From assembly GCF_035961655.1 (NCBI RefSeq), contig NZ_CP108393.1, forward strand, positions 4,855,001-4,919,000: a DNA stretch of 64,000 nucleotides. The letters run 5' to 3'. Under the pieces are notes generated by a model. That model made no database searches, was not told the origin of the DNA, and worked only from the letters and a program-made list of their open reading frames with translations. Made by a program: the position numbers and the translations under genes. Shown here in pieces: positions 55,454-63,850 of the stretch. The stretch comes from Streptomyces sp. NBC_01317. GTDB lineage: Bacteria; Actinomycetota; Actinomycetes; Streptomycetales; Streptomycetaceae. Position 1 is the first letter of the stretch. The number at the start of each line of letters is the position of its first letter.

Positions 55454-56473
55454 TCAGGGCAGGGCGGTGGCGTGTTCCGCCGAGGGAGCGCGCAGGGTGG
55501 TGTCCTCGCTGGGCGGTGTGCCGAACAGGCGGCGGTATTCGCGGCTGAACTGGGAGGGGCTGTCGTAGCCGACGCGGAGGCCGACACCGCTGATGTCGGA
55601 CGGGCGGCCGGCCAGCAGGAGCCGGGCCTCCTGGAGGCGGATGCGTTTCTGGAACTGGATGGGGCTCATGCCGGTGACCGTCCGGAAGGTGCGGTGGAAG
55701 GCGGACGCGCTCATGCCCGCGAGCTGCGCGAGGTCTTCGACGCGGAACGGGTCGGCGAAGTTCTCCCGGATCCGCCGCACCGCGCGGTTGATGTGGGCCA
55801 GACCGCTGTCCGCCAGGCCCGGTTGACGGATGGCGCCCCCTTGCTCGCCGCGCAGGAGGTGCCAGAGGATTTCACGTTTGATCATCGGGGCGAGGACCTT
55901 GCGGTCGGCCGGCCGGTCCAGGAGCCGCAGCAGGCGTACGACGGCGTCCAGCAGCGGGGGCGGGGCCGTGGAGACCGCGATGCCGGGTGGCGCGGTGGTG
56001 TCCGCGGGGGGCGGCAGGTCGTGGGGGTCGGCCGCCAGGAGGAGTTCGGCGAGGACGGCGGGGCTGAGGGTCATGCCGAAGCCGAGGGTGGGCCGCCCGG
56101 TGTCCCCGGCGCCGGTGTCCGTGGCGCCGGTGTCCCTGGCGCCGGTGTCCGTGGCGCCGGTGTCTCTGGTGTCCCTGGTGTCGACGACGTGCCCGGTGAC
56201 GGGCAGATCGGCGGAGGCGACGAGGTACTGGCGGGGCCCGTACTCGTAGCGGTGCTCGCCCAGCGCGAGACGCTTGCGGCCCTGGGCGATCACGGCGAGC
56301 ACGGTCCCGGACATGCCGGGCGTGGGAGCGTCCGTACGGTCGAACCGGCAGGCCCGGACCCCGTCGATCGCCGTGGTCATGTCGGCGGGCGCCCGCCGGA
56401 GCAGGAGAGCGCGCATCTCGTCCAGCGGATCCATGGTGCCGGTGTCGCGCGGAGCGGCCTGGTGACCGCTCAC
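55454..56473 (-). CDS. AraC-family regulator with N-terminal AraC_N domain
   Basis: A 339-residue regulator: an AraC_N cupin-like domain (about 30-220: VLAVIAQGRKRLALGEHRYEYGPRQYLVASADLPV) and a C-terminal AraC HTH pair (about 228-325: DLAQLAGMSASAFHRTFRTVTGMSPIQFQKRIRL and YDSPSQFSREYRRLFG). A D-T-G-A-x repeat of about 25 residues interrupts the N-domain, encoded by a 15/30-bp tandem repeat near 56099-56187. Starts are GTG 56473 or ATG 56434. A same-strand SDR gene lies 26 bp upstream of it (56500-57258), so the SDR and AraC genes may be cotranscribed. Confidence 0.9.
   Translation of the reverse strand: MSGHQAAPRDTGTMDPLDEMRALLLRRAPADMTTAIDGVRACRFDRTDAPTPGMSGTVLAVIAQGRKRLALGEHRYEYGPRQYLVASADLPVTGHVVDTRDTRDTGATDTGARDTGATDTGAGDTGRPTLGFGMTLSPAVLAELLLAADPHDLPPPADTTAPPGIAVSTAPPPLLDAVVRLLRLLDRPADRKVLAPMIKREILWHLLRGEQGGAIRQPGLADSGLAHINRAVRRIRENFADPFRVEDLAQLAGMSASAFHRTFRTVTGMSPIQFQKRIRLQEARLLLAGRPSDISGVGLRVGYDSPSQFSREYRRLFGTPPSEDTTLRAPSAEHATALP
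56099..56187. repeat. Tandem repeat inside AraC gene
   Basis: Copies of (G/C)GGTGTCC(G/C)TGGCGCC-type 15-bp units, paired as 30-bp units, run for about 90 bp in frame and encode D-T-G-A-T/D-T-G-A-R repeats. Length keeps the frame. Such a slippage-prone repeat may change the length of the effector-domain loop. Confidence 0.75.
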
Positions 56474-56499
56474 CCGGGCGTCGGCGTCAGAGGTGGGGT

Positions 56500-57258
56500 T
56501 CAGAGGTTCTGCCCGCCGGAGACCTCGATGTCCTGACCGGTGATCCAGCGGCCTTCCTCGGAGACCAGCATCGCGATGACCATGCCCACGTCGTCGGGCT
56601 CGCCGACCCGGCCGAGAGCGAACGACTTCGCCAGCTCCGGGATGATCTCGGGGTTCTTGGCGAAGGCGTCACCGGCGAAACGTGTGACGGTCGCGCCCGG
56701 GGCGACCGAGTTCACGCGGATGCCCCGGGCGCTGAACTCCTTGGCCATGTAGCGGCTGAGCACGACCAGGGCGCCCTTGAGGGCCGCGTAGACGGAGTAT
56801 CCCGGCGCGGTCACGTGGGGCAGGGCGGAATTGCTGGTGACGTTGACGACGGCGCCCCCGTCGGCCAGGAGCGGCAGCAGGGCCTGGGTGAGGAAGAAGG
56901 GGCCCTTGAACAGACCGCGTGTGAGCCGGTCGAACTCCTCTTCCAGGGCGTCCTCGATCATCGCCATCCCGGCGAATCCGGCGTTGTTGACCAGCTGGTC
57001 GAAGGAATCCCGCTCGAAGGTACGGCGCAACACATCGGCCACCTCCGCCCGGAAGGCGGGGAATCCGGCGCTGTCGCCGAGGTCCAGGCGCAGGGCCACG
57101 GCGGTACCGCCCTGCTCTTCGATCCGCGCGACGGTGTCCTGGGCCCCGTGCTCGTTGGAGCTGTACGTCAGGATGACGCCGGCGCCCCGCCGGGCGAGGT
57201 GAAGAGCCGCGCTCTGCCCGATGCCTGAGCTCGCGCCGGTGACGACGGCCACGTTCAT
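56500..57258 (-). CDS. Short-chain dehydrogenase/reductase
   Basis: A 252-residue classical SDR. The cofactor loop is VVTGASSGIGQSAAL (TGxxxGIG), the structural motif NNAGF, and the catalytic set comprises a serine in VTSNSALPH and Y-x3-K in YSVYAALKG. The C-terminal PGATVTRF and SEEGRWITGQDIEVSGGQ complete the fold. It reduces or oxidises a carbonyl/alcohol with NAD(P)H; substrate unknown. AGGAGG lies 8 nt upstream of ATG 57258. The AraC regulator gene follows 26 bp downstream and may control it. Confidence 0.93.
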   Translation of the reverse strand: MNVAVVTGASSGIGQSAALHLARRGAGVILTYSSNEHGAQDTVARIEEQGGTAVALRLDLGDSAGFPAFRAEVADVLRRTFERDSFDQLVNNAGFAGMAMIEDALEEEFDRLTRGLFKGPFFLTQALLPLLADGGAVVNVTSNSALPHVTAPGYSVYAALKGALVVLSRYMAKEFSARGIRVNSVAPGATVTRFAGDAFAKNPEIIPELAKSFALGRVGEPDDVGMVIAMLVSEEGRWITGQDIEVSGGQNL

Positions 57259-57535
57259 GGGGTGCCTCCTGGGCCTGCGGAGTCCGATTGGCTCCGTACG
57301 GGATGTGTCACCCCCAGCCAACCGCCGCCCCCGACCCGGGGAAAGACCGATCCTCCCGGACTCTTGCCCAATCCTCGCGCCCTGTCCGCGAGGACGCCGA
57401 GCGTGGGCGTACCGGCGTCGCGTCGCGGAACGAGCGGCGGCCCCGGGTGCGTTCACGTGTCCAAGGGTTTCCCAAGGTTTCCCCAAGGTCTCTTCGCCAT
57501 GGTTGCCACGTGCCCGAATCAACCAGGGAGACTGA

Positions 57536-57802
57536 ATGAGATCACGAACTGCTGCCGCAGTCGCGGCGGTTGCCGCGGTCGCCGCCATGGCGCTGCCCGC
57601 CACCGCCGGTGCGGCCACGGCGGAGGCCTCCGCCGCCACCGCTTCGGCCACCGTTCCCGCCACGTGGATCCACACCGGGGAGACCTTCCCCAACCGAACC
57701 TTCTGTGACGGCCGAGCCGCCCAACTCGCCTACCAGGGGCAGCGTCCTCAGTGCCGTGGGCCGATGGCGGACGGCCGCTTCCACCTGTGGGTCTACGTGT
57801 AA
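57536..57802 (+). CDS. Small secreted protein with two cysteines
   Basis: An 88-residue exported protein of unknown function. Residues 1-27 form an Ala-rich signal peptide ending ATAGAATA. The mature part starts around ASATVPATWIHTGETF and has only two cysteines (FCDGR; QCRGPM) likely forming one disulfide, then ends HLWVYV. GGGAG lies 7 nt before ATG 57536. A hairpin terminator follows 16 nt after the stop, so it is a monocistronic gene. I do not recognise it as a bacteriocin or inhibitor; similar tiny secreted proteins are common in Streptomyces. Confidence 0.85.
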   Translation: MRSRTAAAVAAVAAVAAMALPATAGAATAEASAATASATVPATWIHTGETFPNRTFCDGRAAQLAYQGQRPQCRGPMADGRFHLWVYV

Positions 57803-57817
57803 GCCGCTCCCTCCGCG

Positions 57818-57847
57818 GGCGTCCCCACTCCTAGTAGTGGGGACGCC
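57818..57847. terminator. Perfect 12-bp hairpin terminator
   Basis: GGCGTCCCCACT (57818-57829) and AGTGGGGACGCC (57836-57847) flank a 6-nt loop between the convergent secreted-protein gene (stop 57802) and hypothetical gene (stop 57867). Probably bidirectional. Confidence 0.8.
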
Positions 57848-57866
57848 ATGCTCCCCTGGACACGCC

Positions 57867-58478
57867 CTAGCGGTGGGAAGGGCTGAACAGGTGTGCCTGC
57901 CGCACCCCGGCTTTGCGGAGTTCGTCGGCCACGACGCGCAGTGCGGTGCGGGCCATGTGCGGGTAGATCCCGTCCTTGCAGTCCATCCAGATGCGGGGCA
58001 CTGTGGCTTCGACGGCGGCGTAGTTGGGACTGTAGGGAGGCGAGGCCTCGTCCCAGAGGACCTCGGCCTCCTCCGGAGAGAGTTCGCGGCCGTCCTCGAA
58101 CACGCGCATCAGCCGAGGTTTCGCAGCGGTGAGTGCGGTGACCGCGCGGGCCGGTTCGTCCGACTCGACGACGATCCCCCAGTTCTGCACCAGCGCGTCG
58201 CCATGGCCCCCAAGGATCCCGAATGCCTCGGGGCCGACCGTGATACCGCCCGGCTCGCTCTCCGTGACCACGGCCCGCCGCATCCACGACGCCGCCTCGT
58301 CGCAGTACAGGCAGGCTTCTGCCACGCGCCAGAGCATCTGCGGGCCCGAACCACGAACCGCCTCCTCGAACAGTTCCTGGGCGTGCTCCCACTGCCCTGA
58401 CTCATGGGCCAGACAGCCCTGCCTGAACGAGGCCTCGGAAGGGTGATCTACAGACTGCGGAAGAGCTTCGGCATCCAT
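57867..58478 (-). CDS. Hypothetical protein, TPR-like N-terminus
   Basis: A 203-residue protein I do not recognise. Residues about 14-70 (EASFRQGCLAHESGQWEHAQELFEEAVR) form a TPR-like helical pair with a CLYC pair after it; the remainder is mixed alpha/beta and mentions no catalytic motif. ATG 58478 is the first start. It is divergent from the AfsR-like regulator (261 bp between), so a functional link is possible but unproven. Base composition is slightly lower in GC than the catabolic operon, as in other genes of this end of the window. Confidence 0.7.
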   Translation of the reverse strand: MDAEALPQSVDHPSEASFRQGCLAHESGQWEHAQELFEEAVRGSGPQMLWRVAEACLYCDEAASWMRRAVVTESEPGGITVGPEAFGILGGHGDALVQNWGIVVESDEPARAVTALTAAKPRLMRVFEDGRELSPEEAEVLWDEASPPYSPNYAAVEATVPRIWMDCKDGIYPHMARTALRVVADELRKAGVRQAHLFSPSHR

Positions 58479-58670
58479 GGCCCTTGTCTATCAAGGGGTA
58501 CTGACATCCCGTCACCGGATTACTGGCAGAGCCGGCGCAGCCGACCTGTCGAACCCCGCCGGCACGCGGTCGGGATCGCCTGTCAGGAGACAGTGTCTCG
58601 TCAGCTTCTCCCGCCTACTAGGGTCGTACGGGCCGGGGGAGGTGCGGCGGTGAGGTCGCCGGCCCGGCAG

Positions 58671-58703
58671 CCGGATTCCGGCCGCCAGGCGGCCGGAATC
58701 CGG
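58671..58703. promoter_or_regulatory. 14-bp hairpin in the leader of the AfsR-like gene
   Basis: CCGGATTCCGGCCG (58671-58684) and its exact complement (58690-58703) surround a 5-nt loop, ending 36 nt before the ATG at 58740. It could be an operator palindrome or an mRNA structure limiting expression of the regulator. A terminator is less likely since no gene ends here on the plus strand. Confidence 0.55.
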
Positions 58704-58739
58704 GAGGATGGCGGGACCGCGTTGTGAGACGGTTGCCGG

Positions 58740-61652
58740 ATGAGCCGTATCGAGAGCCCCGTCTCCGCTCAGCCCCGCATCCGCCTGTTCGGCCGGATCA
58801 TGGTGGAGACCGCTGAGGGCGCGTACGTCTCCGCCGGTCCCGCGAAGCAGGCGTGCGTCCTGGCGGTTCTCGCGTTGCAGAGCGGCCGGCTCGTCAGCGT
58901 GGACACCTTGATCGAGCGGGTGTGGGACGACGCCCCGCCCCGCGCGGCCCGGGCCGGCCTGCACAGTTACGTCGCCCGGCTCCGTAAGTTGCTGGACCAC
59001 GGCGGTGGTTCTGCGGGGACGAGCTCTCCGCTGGCCCAGCAGTCGGGCGGCTACGTTCTGGCGCTGGACCCGGAACAGGTCGACGTCCACGTGATGCGGG
59101 CGCTGGTCCAGCGGGGTGGCAAGGCCGCGGGACAGCAGGACCACCAGGAGGCCCGGAACCTCTACCGCCGGGCCGCCGAACTCTGTCACGGTGAGGCGCT
59201 GGGGAACGTGGGCGGCGACTGGGCGGCCCGGCACAGAGCGGGTCTCCACCAGGAACGACTGGGCCTGCTGGCCGAGTTGTACGAGGCGGAACTCCACCTC
59301 GGCCGCCACGACGCGATCCTCCCGGAGCTCGCGAAGCTGGTCACCGATCAACCCCTAGACGAGCGCCTGGCGGTCCAGTACCTGCTCGCCCTCTACCGGT
59401 GCGGCCGCCCGGCCGACGCGCTCACGCACTACGAGCGCACCCGGGAACGGCTCGCCGAAGAACTCGGCACCGACCCCAGCGCGCAGCTCCGGGAGCTGCA
59501 CCGGAAGATACTCACCGGCGCCGCCGCGCTGTCCGCCCCGGCCGCGCCGCCGTCCGCGTTACGCGGCGCACCGCGTCAACTCCCCTCCTCCCCACCGGTG
59601 TTCACCGGCCGGAGCCGAGAGCTTGGGCAGCTCACCTACGCCCTTGACGTCCAACGGACCTCCCGGAGCAGCGCCGTGGTGATCTCCGCGATCGGTGGGA
59701 TCGGCGGGGTCGGCAAGACGTGGCTGGCGCTGCGCTGGGCGCACGACAACGTGGAACACTTCCCTGACGGGCAGTTGTACGTGAACCTGCGCGGCTTCGA
59801 GCCGTCCTCGGCACCCTTGCCGGCGGCGGTCGCCCTGCGCGGATTCCTGGGCGCTCTGGGGGTCGACCCTGACGCCGTTCCGGCCGACTTGGAAGCCCAG
59901 GCGGGCCTCTACCGCAGTCTGCTCGCGGAGCGGCGCATGGTGATCGTGCTGGACAACGCGCGCGATGCCGACCAGGTCCGTCCCCTGCTGCCCGGAAGCC
60001 CGTCCTGCCGCGTACTGATCACCAGTCGTGACCGCCTCGCCTCCCTTGTCACCACGCACGGCGCGGGCCTCGTCAGCCTTGACGCCTTCCAGGCGGACCA
60101 GTCCCGCGAGCTGCTCACCCGTCATCTCGGCGCGCACAGAGCCACGGCCGAACCCGAGGCGGTCGACGCCCTGGTCGAGCACTGCGCGGGTCTCCCTCTC
60201 GCCCTCGGCATCGTGGCCGCGCGCGCCGTCACGCATCCCGGGTTCCCTCTCGCCGTCCTCGCGGAGGAACTCCGGTCGGCCACCGGCCGGCTCGACGCGC
60301 TGACCACGGGAGACGTGTCCGTGAACCTGCGCGCGGTGTTCTCCACCTCCCACCGCGCCCTGACCCCGCCGGCCGGCCGCCTGTTCGCCCTGTTGGGGCG
60401 GGCGCCGGGCCCGGACATCGGTCTGCCCGCCACCGCCTCCCTCGCGGCTCTTCCCCTGCCCCGGACCCGCCGACTCCTGGCCGAGTTGGAGGCCGCGCAT
60501 CTGATCCAGCAGTACCGCCCCGGCCGCTATCGCATGCACGACCTCATCGGACTGTTCGCCGCCGAACTGGGCGACGCGGGCCAGGTCCCTGACACCCGTA
60601 CTCACACCGACACGGACACAGACACCGACACGGACACCCACACTTCCGCTGCCGGTGACACTTCCACCGCCGCTGCCTTGACCCGGCTGGTCGACTTCCA
60701 TCTGCACACGGCCTTCGCCGCCAACCAGCTCCTCGACGGCCCGCACACCCCCTTCCGGCCCGAACTGGACTCGCCCGCCCCGGGCTGCGCCCCGCTCCCG
60801 CTGGCGGACACGGCAGCCGCGCTGGAGTGGTTCTCCACCGAACATTCCTGCTTGCTGGCCACCCAGATCCTCGCCCTGGAGCAGGGCCGGTACGCGCAGG
60901 TGTGGCAGCTGGCCTGGACACTGATCTCCTACCACCTGGGCGGCCACCACCTACAGGACTACTTCGCCGTCTGGCGTGCCGCCCTCACCGCGGCCGAACG
61001 CCATGGCAGCGCTCCCGTTCCCCGGGCCCTGGCCCACTGGCGTCTGGGACAGGCCCACGCACAGACCGGAGAGCACGCCAAGGCCCTGGACCACCTGCAC
61101 GTGGCCCTCACCTTGTCCGAGCAGACTGACGACCTCGCCGGCCAGGCGCACATCTGCCGCACCCTCGGCCGGGCCTGGGAACAACACGGGGACGACGAGA
61201 AGGCCCTCGACCACGCCGTCCGCGCTCTGCGCCTGTACCGGAGGCTCGACAACCCCGTCTGGCTGGCCAACCAGCTCAACGCGGTCGGCTGGATGCACGC
61301 CCAACTCGGGCTCCACTCCGAGGCGCAGGACCACTGCGAACAGGCCCTCGCCCTCTTCCGCGCGGACGGACAGCGCGGTGACGAGGCGTCAACTCACGAC
61401 AGCCTGGGCTACATCGCCCACCACACCGGACGGCACACCGAAGCCCTGGACCACTACCGGCAGGCGCTGTCGCTCTTCCGCCATGTCGGCAGTACCTACA
61501 ACGAGGCCGACACCCTCACCAACCTCGGCGACACGTACCACGCCATGAACCGGCCGGACCAAGCGCGCGAAGCATGGGAACAGGCCCTGGCCCTGTGCGA
61601 GACACAACGCCGCTCCACCCAGACCGAAGAGCTGCGCAACCGCTTGGCATAA
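58740..61652 (+). CDS. AfsR/SARP-family regulator with NB-ARC and TPR domains, TTA codon
   Basis: A 970-residue large SARP. The OmpR-like winged HTH and bacterial transcriptional activator domain (about 10-265: LFGRIMVETAEGAYVSAGPAKQ...ERVWDDAPPRAARAGLHSYVARLRKLL) are followed by an NB-ARC ATPase (about 285-620; Walker A GGIGGVGKTWLALR; MVIVLDN; RVLITSRDRL; GLPLALGIVA). TPRs follow (about 750-960; AKALDHLHVAL, EALDHYRQAL units). Codon 274 is TTA (59559-59561), so translation needs the bldA tRNA. A Thr-Asp repeat (60600-60644) separates NB-ARC and TPR parts. Such proteins activate secondary metabolism, but no biosynthetic cluster is in view. ATG 58740 opens MSRIESPVSAQ. Confidence 0.93.
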   Translation: MSRIESPVSAQPRIRLFGRIMVETAEGAYVSAGPAKQACVLAVLALQSGRLVSVDTLIERVWDDAPPRAARAGLHSYVARLRKLLDHGGGSAGTSSPLAQQSGGYVLALDPEQVDVHVMRALVQRGGKAAGQQDHQEARNLYRRAAELCHGEALGNVGGDWAARHRAGLHQERLGLLAELYEAELHLGRHDAILPELAKLVTDQPLDERLAVQYLLALYRCGRPADALTHYERTRERLAEELGTDPSAQLRELHRKILTGAAALSAPAAPPSALRGAPRQLPSSPPVFTGRSRELGQLTYALDVQRTSRSSAVVISAIGGIGGVGKTWLALRWAHDNVEHFPDGQLYVNLRGFEPSSAPLPAAVALRGFLGALGVDPDAVPADLEAQAGLYRSLLAERRMVIVLDNARDADQVRPLLPGSPSCRVLITSRDRLASLVTTHGAGLVSLDAFQADQSRELLTRHLGAHRATAEPEAVDALVEHCAGLPLALGIVAARAVTHPGFPLAVLAEELRSATGRLDALTTGDVSVNLRAVFSTSHRALTPPAGRLFALLGRAPGPDIGLPATASLAALPLPRTRRLLAELEAAHLIQQYRPGRYRMHDLIGLFAAELGDAGQVPDTRTHTDTDTDTDTDTHTSAAGDTSTAAALTRLVDFHLHTAFAANQLLDGPHTPFRPELDSPAPGCAPLPLADTAAALEWFSTEHSCLLATQILALEQGRYAQVWQLAWTLISYHLGGHHLQDYFAVWRAALTAAERHGSAPVPRALAHWRLGQAHAQTGEHAKALDHLHVALTLSEQTDDLAGQAHICRTLGRAWEQHGDDEKALDHAVRALRLYRRLDNPVWLANQLNAVGWMHAQLGLHSEAQDHCEQALALFRADGQRGDEASTHDSLGYIAHHTGRHTEALDHYRQALSLFRHVGSTYNEADTLTNLGDTYHAMNRPDQAREAWEQALALCETQRRSTQTEELRNRLA
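60600..60644. repeat. 6-bp microsatellite in AfsR-like gene
   Basis: About seven copies of GACAC(C/G/A)-type hexamers keep the frame and encode an alternating Thr-Asp/His-Thr linker between the NB-ARC and TPR domains. Hexamer slippage would only change linker length. Confidence 0.8.
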
Positions 61653-61930
61653 GGCGCCTCGGAGCACGCCCCCACCCCCCGGTCCGTCAACCACAAGCAT
61701 TCGCCGTCCGTGGAACGACCGTACTGCGGCACGCCGCCCGAACCGCCGCTCTCGCGGTCGTCCTGGCTCTCGCGGCCGGCTGCGGGGACGCCCCGCCCGC
61801 AGGGCACGCCGCACGCGCTGGGCACGCCGGCGGTCATGTGGGCGGGCTCCGAGTACGGGGCAGGGTCTCGGCGCGACGAAGCCCACCACCCCTGGAGCAT
61901 GATCACGGAGTCTCCGGCAGCCGAATCTGA
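61595..61930 (+). pseudogene. Lipoprotein signal-peptide remnant
   Basis: One frame shows a textbook lipoprotein signal: basic LRHAARTAAL, hydrophobic AVVLALAAGC with a lipobox cysteine near 61799, then GDAPPAGH. But there is no start codon within 100 bases in front of it (the nearest in-frame one, GTG 61595, lies inside the AfsR-like gene), and the frame degenerates to Arg/Pro-rich sequence and stops at 61930. It looks like a broken relic rather than a working gene. Confidence 0.3.
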
Positions 61931-61950
61931 CCGGAGGCTGGACGACAAGC

Positions 61951-62664
61951 TCAGGGCCAGAGCAACTCCCTTGCCCAGGTGGCGCCTTCGCGCCGGTAGC
62001 GCAGCCGTACGTGTTGTCTGCGGGCGTCGCCCTGGAAGAACTCCACCTCGTCCGGCACCAGTACGTACCCCGTCCAGGACCGGGCCTCGGGCGCCGGATC
62101 GTGTCCGGCCCGCTCCCACGCGTCCTCGCTCATCCGCGCCAACTGCTCCAGGGAGCCGAGGACTTCGCTCTGGCGCCCCACCAGCGCGGCGGCCAGCGCG
62201 CCCTTCGATCTGGCCCGCAGATCCGCCCGGGTCTCCGCCGCGTCGGCCGTCGCCACCGCCCCTCGGAGCCGTACCGCACGGCCCTGCGCCGCCCAGTAGA
62301 AGCCGAGCGCGGCCTCGGGCCGGGCGGCCAGCTGGCGGCCCTTGGCGCTGGTCACGTGGGTCGCGAAGTGCCAGCCCCGTACATCCGCGTCGTGCAGCAT
62401 CAGGGTCCGCACGTCGGGCCGGCCCCGCTCGTCGGCGGTCGCGAGGGTCATCGTGTGGGGCTCGGGCTGGCCCGCCGCCACCGCCTCGGCGAACCACCGG
62501 TGGAAGAGGGGCAGCGGTTCGCCGGGTGCGGTGGCGGGGTCGAAGGCGGGCAGCTCGGTGTCCCAGACGCGCTGGGCGCGCAACAGCGCACGGAAGGCCT
62601 CCTGCCGGCGCTCGCCCCGGCGCTCGTCCTGGCCCTCGCCTCGTTCGTCGTCCATGCACGCCAT
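61951..62664 (-). CDS. PNPOx-family flavoprotein (PdxH paralogue)
   Basis: A 237-residue member of the pyridoxamine-phosphate-oxidase-like split-barrel family. MTLATADERGRPDVRTLMLH, HFATHVTSAKGRQLAARPEAALGFYW and the C-terminal VEFFQGDARRQHVRLRYRR align by eye with PdxH at 25061, but the conserved block [11 protein letters not shown] of true PdxH is replaced by RSKGALAAALVG. It is therefore more likely an FMN- or F420-dependent reductase of unknown substrate than a second PLP synthase. Start is ATG 62664 or 62655. It is convergent with the lipoprotein remnant and alone on its strand here. Confidence 0.85.
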   Translation of the reverse strand: MACMDDERGEGQDERRGERRQEAFRALLRAQRVWDTELPAFDPATAPGEPLPLFHRWFAEAVAAGQPEPHTMTLATADERGRPDVRTLMLHDADVRGWHFATHVTSAKGRQLAARPEAALGFYWAAQGRAVRLRGAVATADAAETRADLRARSKGALAAALVGRQSEVLGSLEQLARMSEDAWERAGHDPAPEARSWTGYVLVPDEVEFFQGDARRQHVRLRYRREGATWARELLWP

Positions 62665-62792
62665 TCAACCCGGCCGCCTCCACCCCCCGGCGGCACCGCG
62701 CCCAACTGCTTCGCCGGCCGCGACGACCTCTCACTCAGGCCGGCGGCCCTATCTACGAGCGGCCGCGCCCCGGCAACGCGACGCCGGCCGTC

Positions 62793-62980
62793 ATGGCCGA
62801 GGGACCCGCCACCCGTGCGTGGCTGGTGGAGCTGGTGCAAGAGGGGGAGGTGGTGGAACGGGTCACCGCGTTGCGTACGGGCTACCGCGCCCTGCTCGAA
62901 ATGCGGCTGGAACCCACCCGCACGCGGGCGCGCTGCTCGCCGCGCTGGTGGAACGGTTGCTTCCCGCCGATACGGCCTGA
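62793..62980 (+). pseudogene. Short frameshifted ORF remnant
   Basis: From ATG 62793 one frame gives a coding-like stretch (AWLVELVQEGEVVERVTALR...LLEMRLEPTR). Near 62925 a sensible continuation appears in another frame (GALLAALVERLLPADTA, stop at 62980). One or two bases of indel separate the parts. The ~62-residue sum is amphipathic helical; I cannot assign a family. It could be a relic or a small gene with a sequence error. Confidence 0.3.
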
Positions 62981-63069
62981 CGCCGCCACGCACGCACGGA
63001 CCGATGCCGCCGTACGGCCTGGCATTCGCCCCCACACGGCCTGACCTCCGCCCCCTCCTGGGACGGGAG

Positions 63070-63114
63070 CGCCGGCGGGGATCAGAGGATCAGTCGTCTG
63101 ATCCGCCGCCGGCG
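63070..63114. terminator. Hairpin downstream of TetR gene
   Basis: CGCCGGCGGGGATCAGA (63070-63086) pairs with TCTGATCCGCCGCCGGCG (63097-63114) with one bulged base. It lies about 90 nt past the stop of the minus-strand TetR gene and may terminate it. Confidence 0.55.
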
Positions 63115-63202
63115 TGACAGGACGGGGAGACGGGGAAAACAGGGGAAGTGGGGCACGCCCGTGCCGTGCCCGCCGGCCGCTGCGCCGGCTCGCGCGGCGC
63201 GA

Positions 63203-63850
63203 TTACTTCGTGGGCTTCCTGCCGGTGATGCCGAGGTGCACCAACAGCGCCAGGTTCGGCTTCAGTTCGGCCTGCTTCACACCCCAGCCCTGGAAGCTCT
63301 TCTGGTGCGAGGCCACCGAGGCCAGCAGGACGACCAGGGAACCGGCCAGCGCCGCCGGGCTGACGTCCTTGTCCACCCGGCCCTTGGACTGGAGCTCCTT
63401 CACGGAATCCGTAAGGGAGTTGGTGACGGAGTTGAGGACCTTCATGCGGATCTTGTTGAACCGCTTGTCCCCCTCCGCGGCGCCCAGATCGACGACCCTC
63501 AGGATCGCGTCGTGCTTGCGCCAGAAGTCGAGGAAACCTTCCACCAGATCTTCCGATGTCTGCCAGCCGGCCTTGCCGGCCCAGGAGCGGCCGGAGACCA
63601 GTCCGGTCAACCCGGTGCCCTCCTTGGCCATTTCCTCGGCGATTTCGAGGACGGCGCCCTCGACATCCGGGAAGTATTGGTAGAAGGTCGCAGGTGAAGT
63701 CCCCGCCTTCCGGGCGACGTCGATGACTTTGACGTCCCGGTACGGCGAGGAGCTGAGCATCTCGCTGAGGCAGTCGAGCAGCTTCTGCCGCGTCGCCTGG
63801 CCGCGTCGACCAGCCACGCGGCCGTCGACGGTGCGTACTTGTCCTGTCAT
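63203..63850 (-). CDS. TetR-family transcriptional regulator
   Basis: A 215-residue TetR-type regulator. The HTH spans about residues 18-65 (ATRQKLLDCLSEMLSSSPYR; DVARKAGTSPATFYQYFPDV). The helical ligand domain includes EGFLDFWRKHDAILRVVDLGAAEGDKRFNKIR and ends GITGRKPTK. ATG 63850 lies six bases past a TAAGCT hexamer on the minus strand, which could be a -10 box for a leaderless message. No obvious target gene is within the window; the window ends 150 bp upstream. I recall a similar TetR gene a few genes before afsK/afsR in S. coelicolor, which would fit the region, but this is memory only. Confidence 0.92.
   Translation of the reverse strand: MTGQVRTVDGRVAGRRGQATRQKLLDCLSEMLSSSPYRDVKVIDVARKAGTSPATFYQYFPDVEGAVLEIAEEMAKEGTGLTGLVSGRSWAGKAGWQTSEDLVEGFLDFWRKHDAILRVVDLGAAEGDKRFNKIRMKVLNSVTNSLTDSVKELQSKGRVDKDVSPAALAGSLVVLLASVASHQKSFQGWGVKQAELKPNLALLVHLGITGRKPTK

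Noticed and set aside
58740..61652. Secondary-metabolite gene cluster around the SARP regulator and P450
   Set aside because: No polyketide, peptide or terpene synthase is present; P450 and SARP are 57 kb apart among unrelated genes.
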